A stretch of DNA of 64,000 nucleotides from Bradyrhizobium zhengyangense (GTDB taxonomy: Bacteria; Pseudomonadota; Alphaproteobacteria; Rhizobiales; Xanthobacteraceae): contig NZ_JAKLUA010000005.1 of NCBI RefSeq assembly GCF_022012435.1, positions 248,001 to 312,000 on the forward strand, given 5' to 3'. A program made the translations under genes and the position numbers. Each line of letters starts with the position of its first letter. Positions within the stretch are counted from its first letter, which is position 1. The notes under the pieces are model-generated. The model worked only from the letters and a program-made list of their open reading frames with translations, had not been told where the DNA came from and made no database searches. Below are positions 52,193 through 61,012 of the stretch, in pieces.

Positions 52193-53184
52193 GCGACCAG
52201 TCCTGACGGCATCAGCCCATAATCCCGCACGCTGGAAACGCTCTGATGGAACCGCAGCTTGCGGACATATTCGAGAGGATCCTTCGGCTTGACCAGCGCG
52301 CCCGGGGGGACGTTGAGCCAGTCGACCAGCCGCGTCAGCAGGAAGCGGATCGCGGCGCCGCGCGCGAGCAGCGGCAGCGCGGCCTCTTCCGCCTCCGAGA
52401 GCTTTCGCACCCGGCCATAGGCGTTGAGGAAGGCGCGCGCCTTGGTAACGTTGAAGGAATGATCCGGCTCGAAGCACCAGGCGTTCAGGCAGATCGCGAC
52501 GTCATAGGCCAGCATGTCGTTGCAGGCGAAGGTGAAGTCGATGATGCCCGAGAGCTTGTCACCGAGGAAGAAGACGTTGTCGTTGAAGAGATCGGCGTGG
52601 ATCACGCCCTCGGGCAGATTGGTTGGCCAGACTCCACCCGAGAGATAGTCGAGCTCGGCTTCGAGAAACGCGCGCAGGCCGGGCTGCACTTCGTCGGCGC
52701 GATCCGCCGCAGCATCGAACAACGGCCGCCAGCCCGCGACGGACAGCGCGTTGGCCCGTTTGATCGCAAAATTGGCGCCGGCCAGATGCATCCTCGCCAG
52801 CCCCTCGCCGACGCCGGCGCAATGCACAGCGTTCGGCTTGCGCGGCCAGATGCCCTCGAGAAAGGTGATGATCGCGGCCGGCCGTCCCTGCAACTCGTGC
52901 AGCGCCTCGCCGTCTTTCGCCTTCACCGGCAGCGGGCACGTCACGCCATGCTCGGCCAGATGCGTCATCAGCGCGAGGAAGAACGGCAGATCGTTCTTGG
53001 CCACGCGCTTCTCGTAGAGCGTGAGGATGAACGAGGCTTGCTGATTTCCTTGGCTGGTGTGCAGCAGGAAGTTGGTGTTCTCGACGCCCTCGGCGATGCC
53101 CTTGTAGGAGAGCAATTCGCCGAGATCGTATTGCTTCAGGAAATCCGCAAGCTCGTCGGCGGCAACGTCGGTGTAGACCGCCAT
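52189..53184 (-). CDS. thrB: Homoserine kinase (APH-fold)
   Basis: 331 residues of the aminoglycoside-phosphotransferase fold, the alphaproteobacterial type of ThrB. Opening AVYTDVAADELADFLKQYDL; kinase loop GVIHADLFNDNVFFLGDKLS followed by GIIDFTFACNDMLAYDVAIC, with catalytic H-x-D and the DFT metal site. Phosphorylates homoserine in threonine synthesis. It lies six bases after ispH and overlaps rnhA. Confidence 0.92.
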   Translation of the reverse strand: MAVYTDVAADELADFLKQYDLGELLSYKGIAEGVENTNFLLHTSQGNQQASFILTLYEKRVAKNDLPFFLALMTHLAEHGVTCPLPVKAKDGEALHELQGRPAAIITFLEGIWPRKPNAVHCAGVGEGLARMHLAGANFAIKRANALSVAGWRPLFDAAADRADEVQPGLRAFLEAELDYLSGGVWPTNLPEGVIHADLFNDNVFFLGDKLSGIIDFTFACNDMLAYDVAICLNAWCFEPDHSFNVTKARAFLNAYGRVRKLSEAEEAALPLLARGAAIRFLLTRLVDWLNVPPGALVKPKDPLEYVRKLRFHQSVSSVRDYGLMPSGLVA

Positions 53185-53190
53185 GCAAGA

Positions 53191-54159
53191 CTACTCGGCG
53201 GCAGCTTCGGGGCGCACCTGACGCGGCAGCGGGAAGAACTCGTTCTCTTCCGCAGCCGAGACCGTCTCCACATGCAGCGTGTAGCGCTCGGCGAACGCGT
53301 CCATGATCTCCTCGACGATCACTTCCGGCGCCGACGCGCCCGCGGTGATGCCGAGGCTTCCGATGTTGCCGAACCTGGTCCAGTCGATGTCGGCGGCGCG
53401 CTGCGCCAGCACGGCGATCTTGCAGCCCTCGCGCTCGGCGACCTCGCGCAGGCGCTGCGAGTTCGACGAGTTCGGCGCGCCGACGACGATCAAGGCATCA
53501 ACCACCGGCGCCACCTTCTTCACCGCGAGCTGGCGGTTGGTGGTGGCGTAGCAGATGTCTTCCTTGTGCGGGCCGTTGATGTTCGGGAAGCGCTCTTTCA
53601 GCAGCGCCACGATCTCCGCGGTGTCGTCGATCGACAGCGTCGTCTGGGTCACGAAGGCCAGGTTGTTGGGGTCCTTCGGATTGATGGTCTTGGCGTCCTC
53701 GGCGGTCTCGATCAGGGTGACGGCGCCGACCGGCAGCTGGCCGAGTGTGCCGACGACTTCAGGATGATGCGAGTGGCCGATCAGGAATATCTCGCGGCCG
53801 CGCTTGAAGTGGATCGCGGCCTCGCGGTGGACCTTGGTCACCAGCGGGCAGGTCGCATCCAGCGAGAACAGATTGCGTGACGTGGCATCGGCGGGAACCG
53901 ACTTCGGCACGCCATGGGCCGAGAACACCACCGGCGCGGTGGTGTTTTCCGGGATCTCCGCCAGTTCCTCGACGAAGATCGCGCCCTTCTTCTTCAACCC
54001 GTCGACGACATATTTATTGTGCACAATCTCGTGGCGAACATAGACGGGGGCGCCATACTTATCGAGCGCCCGTTCCACGGTGTCGATCGCCCGGACCACC
54101 CCGGCGCAGAAGCCACGGGGAGAACAAAGCACGATCTTGAGGTCTGGTTTGGCTGACAT
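53191..54159 (-). CDS. ispH: 4-hydroxy-3-methylbut-2-enyl diphosphate reductase
   Basis: 322 residues from ATG 54159; an ATG eight codons earlier (54183) is possible. Iron-sulfur enzyme of the last MEP-pathway step, making IPP and DMAPP. The three cluster cysteines are visible in PRGFCAGVVRAID (C18), DATCPLVTKVH and DICYATTNRQ; the substrate loop is GAPNSSNSQRLREVAE. First gene of the ispH-thrB-rnhA operon, with the trcR gene divergent upstream. Confidence 0.93.
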   Translation of the reverse strand: MSAKPDLKIVLCSPRGFCAGVVRAIDTVERALDKYGAPVYVRHEIVHNKYVVDGLKKKGAIFVEELAEIPENTTAPVVFSAHGVPKSVPADATSRNLFSLDATCPLVTKVHREAAIHFKRGREIFLIGHSHHPEVVGTLGQLPVGAVTLIETAEDAKTINPKDPNNLAFVTQTTLSIDDTAEIVALLKERFPNINGPHKEDICYATTNRQLAVKKVAPVVDALIVVGAPNSSNSQRLREVAEREGCKIAVLAQRAADIDWTRFGNIGSLGITAGASAPEVIVEEIMDAFAERYTLHVETVSAAEENEFFPLPRQVRPEAAAE

Positions 54160-54415
54160 TGAGCGATCTCGGGACCGAATCACCCGGCAATATGGGCGGA
54201 AAACGGTCGATGGATGGATTAGGGCTAAAGCTTAAGGGCTTATGGCGGCTTGAGAGGGAATTGGGCCCCCTTTCGAGCGCTGTCAAGGCACTATCTATAG
54301 CAGAACCATTGCGTGGCTACCCCCTCCGGGCTTATATAGCGCGAATTCCCTGTCATCGCTGATGACCACCGGTTTCGCCTCCTGAGGGGTGGGCGAAGCA
54401 CAAAGGAGATTTGCC

Positions 54416-55111
54416 ATGAGCAACGCACCTCTGATGCCCAAGGCGACCGCCGTCTGGCTGCTCGACAACACCGCGCTGACCTTCGACCAGGTCGCCGATT
54501 TCACCAAGATGCATCCCCTCGAGGTGCGCGCGATTGCCGACGGGGACGCCGCCCAGGGCATCAAGGGCATGGACCCGATTTCCAACGGACAGCTGACCCG
54601 CGAGGAGATCGAGAAGGGCGAGAAGAACCAGGACTATCGGCTCCGTCTGCAGGAGAGCAAGGTCGTGCTGCCGCCCCAGCCCAAGCGCAAGGGCCCGCGC
54701 TACACCCCGGTGTCGCGCCGCCACGAGCGTCCCAGCGCCATCCTCTGGCTGCTTCGCAGCCATCCCGAGCTCAAGGACGCCCAGGTCATGCGCCTGGTCG
54801 GCACCACCAAGAGCACGATCGCCAGCGTGCGCGACCGCACGCACTGGAACACCTCGCAGCTGACCCCGATCGACCCGGTGACCCTCGGCCTTTGCTCGCA
54901 GATCGAGCTCGATTTCGAAGTGGCGCGCGCGGCCAAGGAAAAGCCGATCGACGCAAACTACGGCGGCGCCACCCTGCTGCCGGCCTCCGAGACCACCAAG
55001 AAGGACGAGTACGAGCCGTCGGAGAAGTCGAGCGACGACCTCAACGTCGACGCCGTGTTCGCCAAGCTCAAGACCCTCGGCGGCAAGAAGCACGAGGAAG
55101 AGGAAGAGTAA
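54416..55111 (+). CDS. trcR: Cell-cycle transcriptional regulator TrcR (DUF1013)
   Basis: 231 residues from ATG 54416, which follows AAGGAGAT. The sequence MPKATAVWLLDNTALTFDQV, ADFTKMHPLEVRAIADGDAA and later WLLRSHPELKDAQVMRLVGT with TTKSTIASVRDRTHWN is the DUF1013/TrcR family, which is restricted to alphaproteobacteria and contains two helix-turn-helix-like parts. The C-terminal 50 residues are acidic and disordered. It is thought to act with the CtrA/GcrA cell cycle network. Divergent from ispH. Confidence 0.9.
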   Translation: MSNAPLMPKATAVWLLDNTALTFDQVADFTKMHPLEVRAIADGDAAQGIKGMDPISNGQLTREEIEKGEKNQDYRLRLQESKVVLPPQPKRKGPRYTPVSRRHERPSAILWLLRSHPELKDAQVMRLVGTTKSTIASVRDRTHWNTSQLTPIDPVTLGLCSQIELDFEVARAAKEKPIDANYGGATLLPASETTKKDEYEPSEKSSDDLNVDAVFAKLKTLGGKKHEEEEE

Positions 55112-55146
55112 GGCTCCGCTCTCCATCGTTCGTCATTGAAACGCAA

Positions 55147-55176
55147 AACGCGGCGGGCCAACCCGCCGCGTTTTGT
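55147..55176. terminator. Bidirectional intrinsic terminator between trcR and ompW
   Basis: AACGCGGCGGG pairs with CCCGCCGCGTT around a CCAA loop (55147-55172). On the plus strand TTTG TTTG follows; on the minus strand an A-rich/T run (from CAAAA) follows, so it can end both convergent genes. Confidence 0.8.
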
Positions 55177-55198
55177 TTGTCTCGCGACTGCCGCGTCG

Positions 55199-55945
55199 TC
55201 AGAATTTATAGGTGACACCGCCGCCGACCAGCCACGGATCGATATGCGCGGTGCCGGTGACCGGCAGGCCGCTCACGGTGGCCGAATAGTCCGGGCGCAG
55301 CCAGAGCTTCTTGACGTCGACGTTCAAGCCCCAGTGGCGATCGAGCATATAGTCGAAGCCGAACTGGACCGCGCCGCCCCAGGCGTTGCTGACGTGCAGG
55401 CCCGTGGTGGTCGCAACGATCGCGGGCGGCCCGACGATCGCGGCGGCCGTGTTGGAGGCGGAGGTGTTGAAGAACACCGTATAGTTCACGCCGGCGCCGA
55501 TATAGGGCTTGAACGCGCCAAAATTATCAAAGTGATACTGCAGCGTCAGCGTCGGTGGCAGCAACGTGGTCTTGCCTACAGGCAGGTTGGCAAGCGAGCC
55601 GGTGCCGCTGATCGAATGCCTGGTGACGCCGAGGATCAGCTCGGCCGCGATGTTCTTGGTAAAGAAATAGCTGATGTCGAGCTCGGGCACCGCCTGGTTG
55701 CTGATCGAGAGGCCGGAATTCGGCGACGACAGCGTGGGCACGCCCGCGACATTGACGGTCGAGCCACCCGCATCCGGCAATACGCCGAGCACGCGCAAGC
55801 GCACCATCCACGGATTGAAGTTTTCAGCCGCCGGCGGCGCTTTCGTATAGACCGGCAAGTCGGCGGCCTGCGCTCCGGCAATGGTCCCCGCGACCATAGC
55901 GCCAAACGTCGCAAGCCGCGCCAGGTTTCTTATTGTTCTCTGCAT
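55199..55945 (-). CDS. ompW: OmpW-family outer membrane protein
   Basis: 248 residues from ATG 55945 (AAGGGGA at six bases; the ATG at 55951 directly abuts that ribosome site). Signal peptide to AQA (about 28). The barrel shows FNPWMVRLRVLGVLPDAG, the OmpW block VPELDISYFFTKNIAAELIL with GVTRH, LPPTLTLQYHFDNFGAFKPY and YIGAGVNYTVFF, and a C-terminal phenylalanine (GGGVTYKF) required for outer membrane assembly. Eight-stranded barrel for small hydrophobic molecules. Confidence 0.9.
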   Translation of the reverse strand: MQRTIRNLARLATFGAMVAGTIAGAQAADLPVYTKAPPAAENFNPWMVRLRVLGVLPDAGGSTVNVAGVPTLSSPNSGLSISNQAVPELDISYFFTKNIAAELILGVTRHSISGTGSLANLPVGKTTLLPPTLTLQYHFDNFGAFKPYIGAGVNYTVFFNTSASNTAAAIVGPPAIVATTTGLHVSNAWGGAVQFGFDYMLDRHWGLNVDVKKLWLRPDYSATVSGLPVTGTAHIDPWLVGGGVTYKF

Positions 55946-56124
55946 TGTCATTCCCCTTCAGCCATGTCGTGCGTCGTTGCGCGACGTCAGCGTCAGAGCA
56001 GAAAGGGAGTGATGAAGGATTTGATGCCGATCAAATCAGGACGGACGCGACACGATTTGGCCGCGGCGTTGCAGATGTGTCACGAGGAACGCGACACTCG
56101 CTCGGGATAATTCCGCGGCCAGAG

Positions 56125-56394
56125 TCAGGGCCGGTCCGGATGGTTCAGCATGTATTCGCCGAGATCGCGCTGACGGCGGTCGGAACGGGCAAGTGCGGCA
56201 TTGCGCTGGACGTCGCGGTCCTTGCGGCAAGCCACATATTCCGGCGAGCCGACCGCGAGGCCGCGGCTCTGGCACACCGCGTCATCGTCGTCACTCCCCA
56301 TTGCCGTCGGCGTCTGGTAACGCCCAGCGCAGGCTGAGAGAGCGATGGCGAGGCCCACGGCGATGAGCAGCCGCGGCGCGGTGGCGAGTGACAT
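56125..56394 (-). CDS. Small predicted lipoprotein
   Basis: 89 residues with a lipobox LSAC (cysteine at 22). Mature part: GRYQTPTAMGSDDDDAVCQS, then GLAVGSPEYVACRKDRDVQR, a short charged helix and end. The pattern SPEYVACRKD is common in small rhizobial lipoproteins. Attached to the outer membrane; role unknown. Confidence 0.75.
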   Translation of the reverse strand: MSLATAPRLLIAVGLAIALSACAGRYQTPTAMGSDDDDAVCQSRGLAVGSPEYVACRKDRDVQRNAALARSDRRQRDLGEYMLNHPDRP

Positions 56395-56459
56395 GGGAGG
56401 CCCCCTGTTGGCTGGCCCTGTTTAGCGCGGAATGAGGAGATTGTAAGTCAGCAAACATC

Positions 56460-56560
56460 GTCATTCCGGGGTGGTCCGCAGGACCGAACCCGGAATCTCG
56501 AGATCCTCAGGTGCGCAATTGCGCACCATAGTTCGGTCCTGCGGACCGCCCCGGGATGAC
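56460..56560. repeat. Palindromic intergenic repeat (family B, copy 2)
   Basis: GTCATTCCGGGGTGGTCCGC...CCCGGAATC with a mirrored right arm (GCGGACCGCCCCGGGATGAC), arms of about 30 bases, and an inner palindrome GGTGCGCAATTGCGCACC. Shares its outer core with 41046-41148. Follows the stop of prpE on the minus strand. Confidence 0.75.
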
Positions 56561-56568
56561 GCTTCGCG

Positions 56569-58479
56569 TCACACCCTCCCCTTCAGCGCCGCCCCGATCT
56601 CGTCCAGCACCTTGGGGTCCTCGATCGTCGCCGGCATGGTCCAGGCCTCGCCGTCGGCGATCTTCTTGATGGTGCCGCGCAGGATCTTGCCCGAGCGCGT
56701 CTTGGGCAGGCGGCCGACCGTGATGGCAAGTTTGAAGGCGGCGACCGGACCGAGCTTGTCGCGCACCAGCGCGATGATTTCCTTTTCGATCTCGCTCGGA
56801 GAGCGTTTCACGCCGGCCTTCAGCACCAGGAAGCCGCAGGGCACCTCGCCCTTGATCGCATCCTTGACGCCGAGCACGGCACATTCGGCGACATCGGGAT
56901 GCGAGGCCAGGATCTCCTCCATGCCGCCGGTTGAGAGGCGGTGTCCGGCAACATTGATGATGTCGTCGGTGCGCCCCATGACGAAGACATAGCCGTCCTC
57001 GTCCTTGTAACCGGCATCCGACGTTTTGTAGTAGCCGGGGAATTCGTTCAGGTAGGCTTCCTTGAACCGCTCATCCTGATTCCACAGCGTCGGCAGGCAG
57101 CCCGGCGGCATCGGCAGTTTGATCACGATCGAGCCCATGGTGTTCGCAGGCACCGGCTTCGCGGCCTCATCCACCACATCGACCTGGTAGCCCGGCATCG
57201 GCACCGTCGGCGAGCCGTGCTTCACCGGCAATTGCCCGAGTCCGACCGGATTGCCGGCGATGCACCAGCCGGTTTCGGTCTGCCACCAATGGTCGATGAC
57301 AGGCACCTTGAGCTGCTGCTCCGCCCATTCCACCGTCGGCGGATCGGCCCGCTCGCCGGCGAGGAACAGCGTGCGGAATTTGGAGAGGTCATATTGCCGG
57401 ATGAACTTTCCGTCCGGATCCTCTTTGCGGATGGCGCGGAACGCGGTTGGCGCGGTGAACAGCGCGACCGCCTTGTGCTCGCTGATGACGCGCCAGAACG
57501 CACCGGCATCGGGCGTGCCGACCGGCTTGCCCTCATACATGATCGAGGTCGCGCCATGCAGCAGCGGGCCGTAGACGATGTAGCTGTGGCCGACGACCCA
57601 GCCGATGTCTGAGCCGCACCACCAGACCTCGCCCGGCTTGACGCCATAGAGGTTGAACATCGACCATTTCACCGCGACCAGATGCCCGCCATTGTCGCGC
57701 ACGACACCTTTGGGGATGCCTGTCGTGCCAGACGTGTAGAGAATGTAGAGCGGATCAGTGGCAGCGACCGGCACGCAAGGCGCCTTCTTGCCGTCGTTCA
57801 TCGCCTTGCGGCGCAGGCTCGCCCAATCATAATCGCGCTTCGGCGTGAGGTCGCATGTCAGCTGCGGACGCTGCAGCACGATGCAGGCCTTTGGCTTCGC
57901 GGACGCCAGCTTGATCGCCTCATCCAGCAGCGGCTTGTATTGCACGATGCGGCCGGGCTCGATGCCGCAGCTCGCGGAGAGAATGAGCTTTGGCTGCGCA
58001 TCGTCGATCCGGGTCGCGAGTTCCTTCGCGGCAAAGCCGCCGAACACCACCGAATGCACGGCGCCGATGCGCGCGCAGGCGAGCATCGCGACCACGGCCT
58101 CCGGCACCATCGGCATATAGAGGATGACGCGGTCGCCCTTGGCGACGCCAAAATCCTGCATGATGGCGGCGAGCGTCTGCACCTCGGCCAGCAATTCGGC
58201 GTAAGTGAATTTGGTGACGGTATCAGTCAGCGGCGAATCATGGATCAGCGCGACCTGGTCGGCGCGGCCACGTTCGACATGGCGGTCGAGCGCGTTGTAG
58301 CAGGTATTGACGACACCGCCGTTGAACCAGCGGCCGTAGACGCCTTGCGAGGGATCGAAGATTGTCTTCGGCGGCTCGATCCAGTCGATCTCCTTGGCCG
58401 CCTCGGCCCAAAAGCCCTCGGGATCGGCCAGCGAGCGCGCATGGACCTCGTGATATCTGCTCTTTCCCTGGACATTCAT
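56569..58479 (-). CDS. prpE: Propionate-CoA ligase
   Basis: 636 residues from ATG 58479 (GGAG eight bases before); the frame is open 26 codons up without support. ACS-type ANL ligase: IEPPKTIFDPSQGVYGRWFN and NTCYNALDRHVERGRADQVA are the acetyl/propionyl-CoA synthetase opening, then YTSGTTGIPKGVVRDNGGHL, WWQTETGWCIAGNP, DAGYKDEDGYVFVMGRTDDI and the catalytic K in RLPKTRSGKILRGTI. The G-V-V-R-D-N-G-G segment points to PrpE rather than Acs. Activates propionate; no methylcitrate or methylmalonyl genes are adjacent. Confidence 0.9.
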   Translation of the reverse strand: MNVQGKSRYHEVHARSLADPEGFWAEAAKEIDWIEPPKTIFDPSQGVYGRWFNGGVVNTCYNALDRHVERGRADQVALIHDSPLTDTVTKFTYAELLAEVQTLAAIMQDFGVAKGDRVILYMPMVPEAVVAMLACARIGAVHSVVFGGFAAKELATRIDDAQPKLILSASCGIEPGRIVQYKPLLDEAIKLASAKPKACIVLQRPQLTCDLTPKRDYDWASLRRKAMNDGKKAPCVPVAATDPLYILYTSGTTGIPKGVVRDNGGHLVAVKWSMFNLYGVKPGEVWWCGSDIGWVVGHSYIVYGPLLHGATSIMYEGKPVGTPDAGAFWRVISEHKAVALFTAPTAFRAIRKEDPDGKFIRQYDLSKFRTLFLAGERADPPTVEWAEQQLKVPVIDHWWQTETGWCIAGNPVGLGQLPVKHGSPTVPMPGYQVDVVDEAAKPVPANTMGSIVIKLPMPPGCLPTLWNQDERFKEAYLNEFPGYYKTSDAGYKDEDGYVFVMGRTDDIINVAGHRLSTGGMEEILASHPDVAECAVLGVKDAIKGEVPCGFLVLKAGVKRSPSEIEKEIIALVRDKLGPVAAFKLAITVGRLPKTRSGKILRGTIKKIADGEAWTMPATIEDPKVLDEIGAALKGRV

Positions 58480-58664
58480 TCCCGGCGCTCCCGTTCCGTT
58501 TATTGGCCTCATCTTGACCTGACGCCTGGACGTCAGTCCCGCCATGACCGGGATCAAGTGCCGACCTTGTTTGAGGGGTATTTTCCCGGGAACGGGCCGC
58601 GGTTCAAGCTGAAAAGGGAGGTGTATAGCCTCCCTCTCCTCGTTCTTAGGGTGGAGACGCGAAC

Positions 58665-60047
58665 CTAGCCTTCCATCGCATTCAACCGCTGCAGCCGGTC
58701 CTGCATGACCTTCTTCAGATCGTAGCCGGGGCGGCGGAAGCTGGCGTCGCGGGTGGCGAGGAACTCGTGCTGGGATTTGCGCAGGTCGGCGGCCGCGCGC
58801 CGGTTCATCGATTTCAGCACGCGCTCATAGGCCTCGGCGAGCTGGCGGTCGAGCGCGCCCAATTGCGGATCGGCGCAGATCACCTTCTCCACCTCGCGTT
58901 TGGCATAGGTGCAATCGAACGACGGGCCGTTGCCGGAATTCGCGGCCAGCGGGCTCGGGGCCTCGGCGCCGAACCTGGCGATCTCCGCCATCATGGCGCG
59001 GCGACCGTCTGCGGCGTTGGTGTTGCCGGGATCGAGCCGCAGCGCGGTCTCGTAATCGGCCAGCGCCTTCTTGCGCTCGCCCATCTTCGAGTAGAGCACG
59101 GCGCGGTTGTTGTAGGTCTTCGCGAAGTCAGGATCGAGTTTCAGCGCGGCCTCGTAGTCGCTGAGCGCCGCACCGAACTCACCCTTGTACTGGTAGGAAT
59201 CGCCGCGGTTGGTGAAGAAGTTCGCCCGCGGCGCCAGCCGCAGCGCCTGGTCGTAATCGGCAATCGCCTTGTCGTAGTCTTTCATCGCGGCATAGGTGAG
59301 CCCGCGATTGTCGTAATATTCAGGCACTTTCGGATCGAGCCTGATCGCCTCGTTGTCGTCGGCGACGGACTTGTCGAGCTGGCCGAGCTTCTGGTAGGCC
59401 GCGCTGCGATTGGTGTAGCTGCGCGCCCGGTTCGGATCGAGCCGCAGCGCCTCGCTGAGATCGGCAACCGCCTTGTCGTTGTCGCCATTGAGATAGTGGG
59501 TCGCGCCGCGGTCGGACCAGGCCTGTGCATAATCCGGCTTCAACTTGATGGCCTGGTCGTAATCGGCGATCGCGCGATCGTAACGGTGCTGATTGGTGTA
59601 GGCGATGCCGCGCTGCTCATAGGCTTCGGCATCTTTCGGATCGAGCTCGATTGCCTTGCTGAGATCGGACGTGGCGCGATTGAGATCGCCGCCCGCTTCG
59701 CGCAACAGATTGCCACGCAGCCGCCAGGCCCGAGCATTCTTGCCGTCGAGCGCGATGGCGCGGTCGATGTCCCGCAGCGCCTGCGTGAGGCCGCCTGAGG
59801 TCTGCACATTTGCGTCGGCCCGCACCAGCAGCGCCGCGACGCGGTCGGAATTCGGATTCGAGGTCTGGTCGATGATGGCGCTGCACGCGGAGAGGATTTC
59901 GGCGGGAGCGGCCCTGCTGTCCATCACGCAATCGGCGGCGGATGCCGGGGCGGCGATAGCGAGGCTGATCGCCGCGCCGAGAAGGAAGGCGCGCAGCCGG
60001 CTATTTGCAATCGGGAATGTTTGCGCGGAAGAACGCGGGCCGCACAT
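58665..60047 (-). CDS. Exported TPR protein with C-terminal LprI-like domain
   Basis: 460 residues. N-terminal signal (residues 18-38, cleaved after ASA), then about eight TPR units (repeated AY..RG.AY....YD.AIADYDQAI pattern) between about 70 and 345. The last 100 residues are a DUF1311/LprI-like module with cysteines (SFDCTYAKREVEKVICADPQ, then LRKSQHEFLATRDASFRRPG). The end DLKKVMQDRLQRLN is shared with the next gene. A periplasmic scaffold that binds a peptide or protein partner is likely. Confidence 0.85.
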   Translation of the reverse strand: MCGPRSSAQTFPIANSRLRAFLLGAAISLAIAAPASAADCVMDSRAAPAEILSACSAIIDQTSNPNSDRVAALLVRADANVQTSGGLTQALRDIDRAIALDGKNARAWRLRGNLLREAGGDLNRATSDLSKAIELDPKDAEAYEQRGIAYTNQHRYDRAIADYDQAIKLKPDYAQAWSDRGATHYLNGDNDKAVADLSEALRLDPNRARSYTNRSAAYQKLGQLDKSVADDNEAIRLDPKVPEYYDNRGLTYAAMKDYDKAIADYDQALRLAPRANFFTNRGDSYQYKGEFGAALSDYEAALKLDPDFAKTYNNRAVLYSKMGERKKALADYETALRLDPGNTNAADGRRAMMAEIARFGAEAPSPLAANSGNGPSFDCTYAKREVEKVICADPQLGALDRQLAEAYERVLKSMNRRAAADLRKSQHEFLATRDASFRRPGYDLKKVMQDRLQRLNAMEG

Positions 60048-60178
60048 GGCGATAACTCCGTGACATCAGGTTTTCCCGTTGTCGCGGCGGGCCAAGATTC
60101 GGTTCAAGTTGCAGTCCGTTAGGGACGGATCGCCGCCCAGTCTCCCTCGCCCCGCTTGCGGGGAGAGGCAAAGAAGCC

Positions 60179-60943
60179 TCAATACCCGTCCACCCCGTTC
60201 AGCTTTTGCAGCCGGTCCTGCATCGCCTTCTTCAGATCAAAGCCTGACCGGCCAAACCCGGCGTTGCGGCGGGCGATGAAGTCGTCCTGCTCGCGCTGAA
60301 GCTTCTTCGCCTCGCCCTCGTTGCGCGCCTCGCGGATCACGCGCGCATTGGCGGCATAGACCTCGCGATCGAGATCCGCGAGTTCGCGATTGGCGCAGAT
60401 CGCCTTCTCGACGGGACGGCGCGCGCCGGCACAATTGAAGCTGGGCTTGCCGGCCACCGCCATCTGGGCACCGATCCGCTCGAGCTCGCGCGCGATGGCC
60501 TTGTGATTAGCCTTGGCCTTTTCGTGGTTCGGATCGATCCGCAGCGCTGCGCCGAAGTCCTGCACCGCCTTGGGCTTGTCACCCTTCTTCAGCCAGAGCT
60601 CGCCACGCGCGTTGAGGACGTCGGCCAGCGTCGGATCGAGCAGCAGAGCGCGGCTGTCGTCGGCAATGGCGCGGTCGATCTGGTCATGCCGCGCATGAAG
60701 CGCGCCGCGCGCGACCAGCGCCTTGACCAAATCGGGCTTGGCCGTCTTCTCGTTGTCGATGACGGCGGCGCAGGCCGGGCCAGCCTTGTCCATGTCATCG
60801 CCAGCGGCCGCAGTGAGGCACGCCGCGACGTCGATCTGCGCGACGGCGGCCGGCTCGCCGCCGGTCGCGGCATGGGCCGCACCGGGCAGGACCGCCGAAA
60901 GCGCAAGGGCTGCTGACATCTGAATGAGTTTTTGAAAACGCAT
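60179..60943 (-). CDS. Exported TPR protein with C-terminal LprI-like domain, short paralogue
   Basis: 254 residues. Signal peptide to AHA (about 24), two to three TPR units (60-150) and the same LprI-like end: SFNCAGARRPVEKAICANRE, LQREQDDFIARRNAGFGRSG, then DLKKAMQDRLQKLN. The C-terminal 100 residues are clearly homologous to the gene at 58665, so the two arose by duplication with loss or gain of TPRs. Periplasmic; role unknown. Confidence 0.85.
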   Translation of the reverse strand: MRFQKLIQMSAALALSAVLPGAAHAATGGEPAAVAQIDVAACLTAAAGDDMDKAGPACAAVIDNEKTAKPDLVKALVARGALHARHDQIDRAIADDSRALLLDPTLADVLNARGELWLKKGDKPKAVQDFGAALRIDPNHEKAKANHKAIARELERIGAQMAVAGKPSFNCAGARRPVEKAICANRELADLDREVYAANARVIREARNEGEAKKLQREQDDFIARRNAGFGRSGFDLKKAMQDRLQKLNGVDGY

Positions 60944-61012
60944 GCTCGTCGTTGTCGAAAGGCTTGCCTCGAGGCCGCACTATCCATCATACGGCCGGAT
61001 TGGTGCTAGCTT

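Noticed and set aside
52192..52477. N-terminal extension of the rnhA frame
   Set aside because: It overlaps thrB in another frame; the GTG at 52192 coupled to the thrB stop gives a normal-length RNase HI.
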